From Chalciporus piperatus (taxonomy: Eukaryota > Basidiomycota > Agaricomycetes > Boletales > Boletaceae): a DNA stretch of 64,000 nucleotides. The translations under genes were made by a program, and so were the position numbers. Each line of letters starts with the position of its first letter. Position 1 is the stretch's first letter. The stretch covers positions 1-64,000 of the forward strand of contig JBBPTG010000109.1 of assembly GCA_038093975.1 (NCBI GenBank), given 5' to 3'. Below are positions 10,787-22,429 of this stretch, one piece after another. A model generated the notes under the pieces. It had not been told where the DNA came from and did not search any database. It saw only the letters and a list, made by a program, of their open reading frames with translations.

Positions 10787-11356
10787 ATGGGTCGTATGCA
10801 TGCTCCCGGAAAGGGTATCTGTATGTGTTCTTATCTCGTCAACCCACAGCCAAAGTCACACTCACAACTCGTCAGCCTCTTCTGCCCTTCCCTACCGCCG
10901 CGCACCTCCATCGTGGCTCAAGACGACCCCTGACGAGGTCGTCGACCACATCACCAAACTCGCTCGCAAGGGTCTCACTCCCTCCCAAATCGGCGTCACT
11001 CTCCGTGACTCGCACGGAATCCCCCAAGTCCGTTTCATCACCGGTAACAAGATCCTCCGTATACTGAAGGGCAATGGTACGCGATTGCTCTTGGATTATA
11101 TGCTCTATTTCGCTCACCGACCCACCACCCTTTAGGTCTTGCACCTTCGATCCCCGAAGACCTCTACCACCTCATCAAAAAAGCCATCTCTGTCCGCAAA
11201 CACCTCGAGGTCAACCGAAAAGACAAGGACTCCAAGTTCCGTCTCATTCTCATCGAGAGTAGAATCCACCGACTTGCAAGGTACTACAAGACCAAGCAAG
11301 TCATCCAGCCAAACTTCAAGTACGATTCCAACACCGCATCCACATTGATCGCTTGA
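10787..11356 (+). CDS. RPS13: 40S ribosomal protein S13 (uS15)
   Basis: Three exons splice in frame: 10787-10820, 10876-11076 and 11136-11356, giving 151 residues, the exact usual length of eukaryotic uS15. It starts [20 protein letters not shown] and contains [34 protein letters not shown] and [12 protein letters not shown], all diagnostic. It is a structural component of the small ribosomal subunit. The coding sequence is intact. Confidence 0.95.
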
Positions 11357-11755
11357 TCGGTGTTCACCGTATTCGGAGTGGCTTTGATGGACCGAGGGGT
11401 GGTAGTCCGTGTCAGATATCTGGGATGGAGGTCGTGAGGGGAGTAGGCTGCCATCGACTTGCGTCCGATACATGCCTCACATCATACTGCAAATGAAAAT
11501 GTAGGCCGACTTTTATGCATATATTGACCATGCAACATTATCATCACGATTCTTTCAATCTTTCCCTTGTGAATCGACGCAAACGATCCCCCTTCTCAGT
11601 TGGCGGCAGCGTTCTTGTCAAAGTGAACGGATGCTATTTTTGGTTAGGCGCTGTAGGTTAATGTGGGTCCAGATCAACGTCTTAAGCTAGCTCTTAAGGC
11701 GTGTGGCCTAAATCAAAAACTCGGAATGCACACCAAACTCTCAACCTCGTAACGT
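11357..11755. other. Intergenic, no gene seen
   Basis: 3' flank of RPS13 and upstream region of the next gene. No ORF with support. Confidence 0.4.
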
Positions 11756-14471
11756 ATGAACTTTCAAGATATATACGCAAAGAATCTGCCAGCAGAATTC
11801 GGTTACCCACTCCGGACCCCAGAGCCGAGTAGCTTTGAAGACGGTCTTCAGATCGGGGATGTTGGCTATGTGGACCGCTATGGATCGTTTCATGTTCTGT
11901 TCAACATATGCCACCCTGGCAACCATGACTTCCACAGCGATCTCGAGCCCACTGGCAATTTCGAGGCCATCGACTTTGACAGCTCGCAAATCGAAGTCGG
12001 GGTCAATTCAATTCCTTCTGGCCTTCAAATTTACTCCCCACGCATCAGGCTTGAGCGACCAGAGCGACCCGAAGAAAGGTACCTTTCGATGCGAACTGTT
12101 GGCGAATAACGACTGACTTTGCACCGCAAGGTTGCTCTACAGATTTGTCTCATCCTCTCCATCTGGTGCCATCCTTATTCTCCCCACTGGAACTATCTCC
12201 TCTTGTCTCAATAGAACCGGACTTGAGAATTTTCGCCGCTTCGCAATCGAGCACGCCCGAAGTTGGTGTGCAACTGCCAGGCGTGACTCCCTTTACCTGA
12301 TGACTGGGTACCATAAGGCTCGTTCATGGTCGCTCTGTTCGTTTTCTAATGCTCCACGTGGCGGCGAAATCCTAGTGATGAAACCGACGAACATGATCAA
12401 TGGCCGAAGATACACGACTGGAAGTCCAACTTTCCTGTGGATTGGTATACTGGTTCAGCCGACCGTCTCAACCAAACGGTCTTTATCACCGGTTTCAAGA
12501 TCGAATCGAAATGGTGGCTTCCCGATCCTGAAGTTCAGGTATCACAGGGGCCGTCGAACGCCCGGTTTTGGTCCGCGCCTTTTTTCCGATTCATCCTCCA
12601 CCTCCCATATACCGTCATCGCGCTCTGGGGGCGATATGCTTTTCAACGTAATTTTCCATTGTTTCATGTCTCATCACACATGTATTCAGCCTTATCACGC
12701 GAGATAGACACAGGACGTGTTGCACCTCCCATGGGTCCTGTGGATACCATCAGCCCCATCGATGATCATCATGAATGCGAGCAAGCACTTCTCTTCGTTT
12801 ACGAGCACAAAGCAGCACGACCGTTCGTACGACGCGCTTTATCCCACTTTGTCTCGTGGTTTGATCCCTGCCAACTGCGTCAGTTAGTTGAAGTGCTAGC
12901 GATCGACCTAGATGAACGAACGATGGACCCTGACAAGTTGCGTGCCGCCTTCGGATCGGAGTCAAGTCTCCCTGAATCAGCAAACGCTGGAGACAGAGAT
13001 CGGCGCGGCCTTGCTTCGTGTGCTTGGGACCCTTGTGACACACGATGAAACAACAGATCATATTGCCTTCTCCAAGCTCAACATGAAGGTAAGCTTGATT
13101 TGATCGCGCTTATGCACGTATTGACCGTTGTCTGAAAGGATTACCTTATTGACGATTCAGCACTACCTCAATTCCACGTTGACGAGCAGGAAGCGCACGA
13201 AGAGATCGCTGCGACCTGCATGTGCTACATATCGCTCTATCTCAGAGGCATGTTGATTTCCGTCAACGATAAGCCAGCCTTCAGTATCAGTCTAACCCTC
13301 GAAGTAACAGGCGATGTCGAAGATTCATCCCTCCTGAAATACGTCTTGTCAAACTCCTTCAATCGCCTCTCTCGCCTCGGCCCGGACAATGAAGATATCC
13401 TGGGTGACATACTTGCCCTTGAAACGGACATCCAGGAGCACCCAACACAAGGGGAGCACATGCGCGAAATGGCATCTCATGATCAGACATGGCCTTCTGC
13501 GAAACACGACTTCCCACTATTCATTCTCGTCGCTTTTGCTCCAGTTTCGTTGTTAATTGAACTCCTTCACTACGAGTCCCTTATTTCCCGCCTAACTCAG
13601 CGTGGCGAGACGAACCCATTGATATACGCAGCATTCTTCCACAAGATCGATCACGCACGACTCTTACTGTCCCTCGGGGCCAATCCCAACTGTTGGGGCT
13701 GGATCATTGATGATTCTCGTCAAGTCTTCCCGCTCGAGGTTGCTGTCCGAGGTCGATGTGAAGAAATGGTGGAGCTTCTCTTACAGCACCGAGCCTCCCT
13801 ACACCAAAACCTCTTGATCGATCTCGCATCCAAGCCCCTTGACTTCACTCTTCCCGATCGTCAAGAAGTTAATCCAAACCAGGGAGTTTGCTAACTGGGC
13901 AGGGAAGAACCAAGACAATCATCTCCCCCTTCACCCTTTTCTTCCCCTGGAACCTTCTCAAGATGATATCCTCCTCGCCGTTATATGGCGACTCGTCCAA
14001 GTCGGGTTTGACCCCCGTGACATGTCTGACCGAACCGGTCATACCGCCCTTCACTTGGCTGTGGCCGGTGGTCATTCGTCGGTCGTGGAATATTTGATCT
14101 CCATAGGAGTACAACTTCCCCCCAACATCTTGTTCTCCGTGATCCAAGGCAAAACCTCAGATTTGCATAGGGCGAAGATGGTCCGTTTCCTCCTCCGAGC
14201 GGGGGCTGACATGCGTTCCATATCCCCCACAAGCGGCGACACCGCACTCCACGCCGCAATCAAGAACGAGCACCCGTCCCAGCAGGACGACGACCTACTA
14301 GAAGTCGTGAAGGCTCTGGTCCATCTTGGTTGTGACCTACGCTTCCGCAATTATGACAGATACACACCCCTTCACCTAGAACCTCAAATTGCGAGTGCCC
14401 CCTCTAACACCTCCCAAGATGCAAAAATTGTAAACCTCCACACCAACCATCCTTTGAGAGGCTTTGACTGA
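11756..14471 (+). pseudogene. Chimeric protein: unknown Agaricomycete domain plus NLR-type WH region and ankyrin repeats, frameshifted
   Basis: Exon 1 (11756-12078) joins exon 2 (from 12131) through a clean 52-nt intron and gives an uncharacterised domain (SSQIEVGVNSIPSGLQIYSP, then FVSSSPSGAILILPTG). The frame then shifts near 12345-12395 into 12437-13048 (HDWKSNFPVDWYTG...). This carries a segment like the post-NACHT winged-helix region of fungal NLRs (RQLVEVLAIDLDE). A second shift lies near 12965-13000, then a normal intron (about 13089-13138), ankyrin repeats in 13139-13894, a third shift near 13830-13860, and more ankyrin repeats (TGHTALHLAVAGGHSSVVEY) to 14471. No NACHT domain is present. 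At least three indels argue for a pseudogene, though sequencing error cannot be excluded. Confidence 0.6.
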
Positions 14472-16076
14472 CTTCAGGACCCTCGAGTCTCTGCATCCTG
14501 CCCTCTCCAAACCACGCCTTGCGAATGCACCCTGGCCGCTATGCAGCACCCAAAGGTCGATCATGAGAATTTTCCCCGAGACAATCCATTCGTCCGTCCC
14601 AGAGGCGATTCCCGTCCCATCCACAACATTCAAGCTTCTTTTGCGCATATTCAAATTTGGCGCTGCGTACGACGACCGCCCGATTCGCGCAATGAGCACC
14701 GCTTACAAGTACCAACGTCTCGAGGAGGATGCAGGAGAAGAACCAGCACCAGAGTTCACCATCAACACATTCCACACTCGACAATCTACATCTATCCAGA
14801 TCATGGTGTCGCATGTGTGTCGCCGTTGGCGAGACGTTGCAATTTCAACTCCGTCTCTTTGGACGGACATTAGAGTGTCTATCGATACCAGCCTTACATG
14901 CTCGTGTCACTCCATTTGGAACGGAGTAACCTTCTCCCGATCGATATCACTGTCAGCGAACACCCCTCCAATCCCAGCCCAGAGAGTTTGTACGCCACAT
15001 CAATCGCTGGCGCTCTGTCCACCTCTTCTGCGCAGAATCTCAAAATATGGCCGCATTCCTCGCCACCGTCTCTAGTCGTACCACACCGCCAGCGTCTCGG
15101 CTTGAATCGCTCCGGCTTCACCACCATCTCAACGATGTAGAGCTCTATCTTGCGGGACCCCCGTGTTGTCCGGATTCTGAACCCTTTTCAATGGCTTTGC
15201 ACCTCGACTCGAACACCTATCGCTTGCTGCCATCCATATTGAATGGAATCCAACCCTGATCGCTGCAGCTTCCAACCCGGCGAGTTCGGAACTATTCTAC
15301 CATGTCGACCACGTTCGGCCGTCTTGGATCGAGTTCGCTACGATCCTCCGTGGTGCGCACGCACTTGAAAAACTCACCCTTCACAAGTCTGCACCATCAG
15401 AACGCCCTGACGATTGGGTGTTCGAGTCGGCTGCCACCGATGACGACCTCAATGCTCCCATTCCGCTTTTGCATCTAAAGGAACTCGTCCTCGGTTCGCA
15501 GCCTGAAGATGTCGCCATCGGATTACTTCAACATCTTTACATGCCCGCTCTCAAAACTCTCATCCTAGACCTCAAAGACGGGGATTACAGCCAGTTCGTC
15601 AACGCACTCACACATCCAGCCACCACCACCACCACCTCTCTCTCAAACTCTCCACCTTTGATCAAAGACACTCCACCCAGTTTACTCGAGAATCTCAACG
15701 TATTACGGCTTTCTCCAACCCCCGACTTGGAATCTGATGTCTCTCTTCACCTCCTCCAACATCTCGTCATCGTCCCAGACACGGTTCAGAACGCTGTCAC
15801 AACGACCGCTGATGTCATCGAAAACACCCACCATCATCTCCCACACCTCGAATCCTTCATCGTCTCTCCCAGCAAAAGCACACATCCCTCTCCTTCGCGA
15901 CTTTGTACAAAAACGCAAAGACGCTGCAGCCCCGCTCCGATCGCTCAGTGTCTCGTTTGATGAATTCAGAGATTGGGAGACGATGCGATGGTTGCGGGAG
16001 CGAGTCGAGAGGTGTCGTTTGTGGAGGAGTTGTATTGCTTGAATACGGATCGCGCTTTCGAGGAGAATTCGTATCA
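14464..16076 (+). pseudogene. F-box protein, multiply frameshifted
   Basis: The start of the homology is an Agaricomycete F-box (FKLLLRIFKFGAAYDDRP, then VSHVCRRWRDVAISTPSLWT). The coding frame then changes near 14895 (to MLVSLHLERSNLLPIDITVS), again near 14985 (REFVRHINRWRSVHLFC) and again around 15190-15260. It continues through a leucine-rich-looking tail (15290-15880), with further changes near 15880 and 16010. No introns explain these changes. F-box proteins recruit substrates to SCF ubiquitin ligases, and this family is large and fast-evolving in mushrooms. The present copy cannot encode a full protein as read. Confidence 0.6.
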
Positions 16077-16600
16077 GGTGGCGGGATTGTCCTTTTTAGT
16101 TTTTTTCAGAGCCTAATTATGTAACATCTGCAAGCAATCTGCAAGTCTATGGTCCATTGGAGTCTTGCCTGCTTGACCGACGAATTGGAGTCTTGCCTGC
16201 TTGACCGACGAATTCGAATAACGATCTGAGACATCTATGAAATTGGAAAATGTGGAACGAGGTTTATTACTGTATCTGGAATGGTCGCATTGACATGCGA
16301 TGCAACACTGCTGCGGATGGCAACGGGTGGACAAGTCCACACGAACAGGCGACCCTTACAAAAGCATGTTCCTAGAGGGAACGTCCTCGCACGACCGCAT
16401 CAAGGGACTTAAGATGACGGCGAAGCGACGAAATCACAGACATGAGATAAGAGAGAGCTCAGATCATGAACATTGCAAAAATACTAGTCGTGAAGGGTAT
16501 GGACGCTGGACAAGGAAGGGGACGGGTGGAGAGAGAGACAAGTAGCGAGAGGCAGGTGGAAACGATATCGGCGTTCAGGATAAAAACGCAAGCAAGTAGT

Positions 16601-17416
16601 CTACAAGACCACGCAATGGTGTTTCTTGCTGTTCTTGGGCCGGCTGAGAAGCGCAGCCCGCGTAGCGTACTGGAACACCTCACGAACGCCCTCGCCCGTT
16701 CGCGCTGAGCACTCCAAGTAGTGCTTGGCACCAATCTTGTTGGAAACGGCCATACCCTGTATTGAATCGCAATGTAGCAAATGTGAGGCGTCGATGGCGC
16801 AATGTGGCTACTCACCTCCTCTGGGGTGACAGGGCGCTGGCTTGTCTTCCTCAGTTCATCGATGACCCGGGGATCACGTCGCAGGTCTTTCTTGCACCCG
16901 ACGAGGATGATGGGCAAACCAGCGCAGAAATGCATGACTTCGGAAATCCACTGTGTTCGGCAGGTGCCGTTAAAAAGAGACAAAAAGGGGAACCGAGGAT
17001 GTGCGACGCAACGGACCTTTTCCTGGACGTTGTCCAACGAGTCAGGGGAGTCGACAGCGAAACAGATCAGAATAACATGGGAGTCGGGGTAACTGAGGGG
17101 TCGGAGACGGTCATAGTCTTCCTGACCGGCAGTATCCCACAGCGCTAGCTCGACGTGTCGGCCATCAACTTCAACGTCCGCGACGTAATTCTCGAAGACG
17201 GTGGGAACGTAGACCTGAGGAAAATTCGGCACAATGAGGGCATCCGGGATGGAGAAGAGGGGAGCATACCTCAGGGAACGTTCCTTTGGAGAAAACAATC
17301 AACAAACAAGTCTGGTTAAATATCAGCATGCTTGTTTCGAAAGAAATGGGGGAGAAAAAGACCTTTCCGCAAGCACCATCACCGACGATGACAAGCTTTC
17401 TCCTGATTTCAGACAT
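16601..17416 (-). CDS. RHO1: Rho-family small GTPase Rho1
   Basis: Five exons splice in frame: 17363-17416, 17270-17311, 17017-17214, 16816-16950 and 16601-16756, giving 194 residues. G1 is GDGACGKT (split by intron 1), the effector loop is [16 protein letters not shown]3 is [19 protein letters not shown]4 is VGCKKDL and G5 [10 protein letters not shown]. The protein ends CVVL, a CaaX box whose terminal Leu predicts geranylgeranylation. Rho1 acts at the plasma membrane in cell-wall glucan synthesis, actin organisation and the cell-integrity pathway. All motifs are intact. Identification as Rho1 rather than another Rho is from the effector region and tail. Confidence 0.92.
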
Positions 17417-17823
17417 TAGGTGAGGGTAGAAAGTAGGACGTTGTTCGTAGAGCGGGCGCTGTTGGAGATGATGGTGTTGAGCGAGTCAAGAACTCGCACG
17501 ATGATACACGGCGGTCTTTCAATCGGTCTTTCAATCTAGCTGTGCCACACCTGTGCCGTACAGCCACACCGAGCACTGCTACATCTCGACGACCGCGACA
17601 AGACGAACACGTCGAATTGAGTCCAGCAGGGGCGGCGAGGTCGAGCGGACAAGCGAGGGATGTTGACAAGCAGCATCAAGGATCAGGGGATTTGTCAGAA
17701 TGATCACGAGATGTCATCAAGATGGTGAACACAATGAGAGCAGTCAGGCTGTAAGTGATTGGGCAGACCGAGGTTCGAGCAAGATCAGGAAAACTGGAGC
17801 AACTCAGTTGTATATTCTAATGT
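17417..17823. other. RHO1 upstream region, no gene seen
   Basis: Probable RHO1 promoter/5' UTR and the 3' flank of the neighbouring orphan gene. Confidence 0.4.
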
Positions 17824-18542
17824 TCATATACAACAAAGAGCACTCCTGATAGACCGCACAATATACAAAGGTAATGAAATTGAGCTATCATTGATAGGAG
17901 GAAGATGTTTCACTGGCTGTGAAAACCCCTCTCTTGGAGCTTCAAGACTAGTGGGAAGCTGAAAGTAGAATGGCTCATAATTAGGACGATTAAGAAAAAG
18001 AAAACATCCTTCACGACCAATCCATCTTTCAGTGTCAAGTGGGTCTTCCTTTGTTTCAATCCCTGGAATAAATGCCTGGTCTAAAGAAGGGAGGTGTCGA
18101 TGAACACCATACCACTTCCAATGATATTGAATCTTGTATCCATATGGAGGTTTGACATGACAGCCTTGTTGAGGGTCAAAGAATTCAACACAGTATCGTT
18201 TCAGTACCAGGTTGAAAGACTGCCGTCGTTTCCATTGAGCAAGAATTCCCATTCTGGTCTCCCAGATACGAAGAGAGACAGGACAACCAGGAATGATGAC
18301 ATACTGAGTGGTGGGATTGTTTTCTGGTGACCTGTCCTGAAATCAATGAGATAATTAGTGCCTGCTTGAATAATATAACATGAGAGATAAACCTCAATGG
18401 GAGACACTGGATGATGCCAGTCAGGAGGCAGAGATGCAAGATATTCTGCAGTTGGCTTTTCCATGTGTGGATATTGTGAGATGCAAAGAGTTTGTAGAAA
18501 AGATGTTAAAACCCCTAATTCATCAGAAAGATATTCTGTCAA
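17824..18542 (-). CDS. Two-exon orphan protein
   Basis: Exon 1 (18393-18542) and exon 2 (17824-18336) join through a 56-nt GT-AG intron in phase 0, giving 220 residues starting MTEYLSDELGVLTSFLQ. The protein is rich in Tyr, Trp and Pro (YKIQYHWKWYGVHRHLPSL) and has no recognised domain, signal peptide or membrane span. Codon use is more A/T-rich than in the flanking RHO1 and helicase genes. It lies between RHO1 and the NLR pseudogene and might be a transposon-derived or horizontally acquired ORF, but nothing in the sequence proves that. Confidence 0.5.
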
Positions 18543-18620
18543 GTTGCTTATCTAATCTTACCTAACCTGGTCACATGTAGGTATATATATAATTTTAATT
18601 CATAGGGAAGCTGGCTACCA

Positions 18621-19116
18621 TCAAACACGATCTGTATACTTATTCCTGATCTCAATTGGTGAGAATATGTGAACAAACATGCTTGACCAACATATCGACA
18701 AACGTCCCTCGGCCATCATGGTCACTTCGTTCGGAGTGGTATAGCAACACATGGTTAATGATGTCTTCAGGGAGTTGGGCACCATAAGAGATAAAGGTTT
18801 CCATGAGGCGGAAAGAAGGGGCATGAGCAGCGAGAAGGTGTATTGGGGTTATGCTGGCATGGCTTCACAGGTTGATATCGCACCCTTCTTGAACCAGCAG
18901 CTGAACTGCACTTTTCAGGGACCCTTCGCAGCAGCTGCCTGCCTGCATGGCCAGCAGGTGAAGGGTGTTGTAGCCATGGGTATCCTGGATGTTGACAGTG
19001 ATGTTCATGTTGATAATGTAGTGCATCATTCGAAGCATACTCGGACCATCACAGTTAAGGACTGCATGAAGGACTGCATCCTCCGGCAACTGATAATTTC
19101 GACCGAGCAGCCACTT
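18621..19116 (-). pseudogene. 3' part of NACHT-ankyrin (NLR-type) gene, beyond the transposon
   Basis: The minus strand begins at the transposon border with KWLLGRNYQLPEDAVLHAV and continues through ankyrin repeats (DTHGYNTLHLLAMQ). There is an in-frame TGA at 18865-18867, after which the same frame carries on through another ankyrin-like unit (ITPIHLLAAHAPSFRLMETF) to a stop at 18621. The frame is continuous with the part at 22430-25185 once the transposon and one 2-bp duplication are removed. The TGA is explained by a single C-to-T change of CGA. Confidence 0.75.
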
Positions 19117-19170
19117 CATCAGCAACACTGCAAAAAGTCTGAAGTTACTGGAATGACTGGATCAGTTAAA

Positions 19171-19570
19171 CCAGTACGCCAGTTGCTCAGTTGCCCAGTC
19201 ATCCAGTCAGCCAGTCATTTCAGTAATCTCATTAGTTCATTAGCCCAGTCATGAAGACATTTCAGTTGTCTCAGTGGCCCAGTCATCCAGTCATCCAGTC
19301 ATTTCAGTAGTCTCAGTTATCCAGTTATCCAGTTATCCAGTTATCCAGTCATTTCAGTAGTCCAGTGGTCCAGTGGTCCAGTCAATCCAGTCATCCAGTC
19401 ACTTCAGTAATCCAGCCAGTCCAGTTATACAGTCATCCTAGTCATCCAGTCACTCCAGTAATCCAGTCACTCAGGGGTCCAGTAATCTAGTCACTCTAGT
19501 AACCCAGCCACTCAGGGGTCCAGTAATCCAGTCACTCCAGTAACCCAGCCACTCAGGGGTTCAGCAATCC
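19171..19570. repeat. Left subterminal array of CCAGTCA/CCAGTTAT repeats
   Basis: Dozens of degenerate 8-15 bp units (CCAGTCATCCAGTCA, CCAGTTAT, CCAGTAAT, GGTCCAGT) directly inside the left TIR. The same unit in inverse orientation fills the right arm. Confidence 0.85.
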
Positions 19571-19689
19571 AGTACCCAATTACTATTTCACTATATTTTA
19601 CAATTATTTCACACTTTATGTAGTTCAGGAGTTCAGGAAAAATGTGAAATATATCTGTCTAACTAGTACATGTATTGTGCTACAGTGGG

Positions 19690-20285
19690 AAGTGGTGGTG
19701 GGGCACGAGTGGCTATGTATCATGTTCGAGGTGAGGATGTGGTGGTGGGGCACGAGTGGCTATGTATCATGTTCGAGGTGAGGATGTGGTGGTGGGTAAG
19801 TGAAAACTCACCTAGTGAGGCCGGCGGGGCTGTTGAGCCCTCGCCGGCCGTGTTCGAGTGGGTGTTGAAGGTGGGAGGTGGTGGTGGGGCACGAGCAGCT
19901 ATGTAGCATGTTCGAGGTGAGGATGTGGTGGTGGGTAAGTGAAAACTCACCTAGTGAGGCCGGCGGGGCTGTTGAGCCCTCGCCGGCCGTGTTCGAGTGG
20001 GTGTTGAAGGTGGGAGGTGGTGATGGGGCACGAGCAGCTATGTTTGAGGTAAGTGGATGTGGTGGTGGGGGAGTGGAAACTCACCTAGTAAGGCTGGCGG
20101 GGCTGTTGAGCCCTCGCCGGCCGTGTTGTTCGAGTTGGTGTTAAGGTGACTCGGAGGTGGTGGTGGGGGTGGGGGAGACTCGAGTGGCTGTTGGTGAGAT
20201 GAGTGGGTGGGTCAGTGAGTGAGTAGAAACTCACTTGCATTGCCGGCAGGGCTGTTGAGCCCTCGCCGGCCATGTTGCTGTTGTT
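19690..20285. repeat. ~125-bp GC-rich tandem repeat with internal hairpin
   Basis: Four diverged copies. Each carries GCCGGCGGGGCT-GTTG-AGCCCTCGCCGGC (written here in parts), which can fold into a stem of about 12 bp with a 4-nt loop (near 19820, 19958, 20092 and 20243). Between the hairpins are GGTGGTGGGG-rich stretches. Confidence 0.8.
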
Positions 20286-20399
20286 GTTGAGGTGTGGTGT
20301 AGTGGTGTGAGACAGACTCGAAGAAGTGGCGCGGCAAGTTCAACTTGGTCACGTGACTTTTTCGCGCGGATTTTTTGTCAAGTCCGAGCATTAGGGAAA

Positions 20400-21200
20400 T
20401 GTAGCCACACTTTATTAGGATCTCCTACACTAGATAGCTACCATATTTTTTGTACACTTGTGTATGCCTTTTTGTACACTTTCAATAGGTTTGATCTCCA
20501 CATACTTTGCTACACTTTTAACTACACACTTACTGCGCTTTTTTGTACACTTTTGCTACACTCTAACCTAATACACTTTCCCACACTTGTAACTACACAT
20601 TTACTACGCTTTTTTACACTTTTGCTACACTGAGTCTAGCCACAGTTTCCCACACTTGTAACTACACATTTACTACGCATTTTTGTACACTATTGCTACA
20701 CTCAATCTAGCTACACTTTCCTACACATTTGATTCAAGTTTTACTACGCTTTTTTGTAACACTTTGCTACACTCAATCACTACACTTGTAACTACACTTT
20801 TAGTACGCTTTTTTGTACATTTTAGCTACACTCTATCACTACACACTTTCCCACACATTTCACTACACTTTCACTACGCTTTTTTGTACACTTTTGCTAC
20901 ACTCAATCTAGCTATACTTTCCCACACTCTTGACTACACTTTTACTACGCTTTTTTGTACACTTTAGCTACACTCAATCTAGCTACACTTTCCCACACTT
21001 TTACTACACTTTTACTACACTTTTTTTGTACATTTTGCTCACTCAATCTAGCTATACTTTCCCACACTTGTAACTACACTTTTACTACGCTTTTTACTAC
21101 GCTTTTTTTGTACACTTCACTACAATCAATCCTAATACCCTTTCCCACATTGTTAACTACACTTTTAGTACACATTTTTGTGAACTTTAGCTATAATCCA
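20400..21200. repeat. ~75-bp CTACACTTT/TACTACGC satellite
   Basis: About nine or ten diverged units such as CTACACTTTCCCACACTTGT followed by AACTACACTTTTACTACGC and TTTTTTGTACACTTTTGC, in tandem. The array is AT-rich and strand-asymmetric, with no coding potential. Confidence 0.8.
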
Positions 21201-21377
21201 TCCTATGAATGATTATCAAATGTCACTAATTAGAATGACTCTATTAGATGATCGAGTAGTACCGGAGTGATTGGGTGAGCTGAGGGCTGGGTAACTGGAT
21301 AACTGGTATGACTGGTGGACTGAAGTAGACTGGATTACTGACCACAGGATGACTGGATTACTGGAGTGACTGGATTA

Positions 21378-22375
<998 letters not shown>

Positions 22376-22429
22376 TTTAACTGATCCAGTCATTCCAGTA
22401 ACTTCAGACTTTTTGCAGTGTTGCTGATG

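Noticed and set aside
19670..20144. ORFs with repeated SENSPSEAGGAVEPSP peptides
   Set aside because: They come from the ~125-bp GC-rich satellite; the repeat exists at DNA level and the other strand is equally open.
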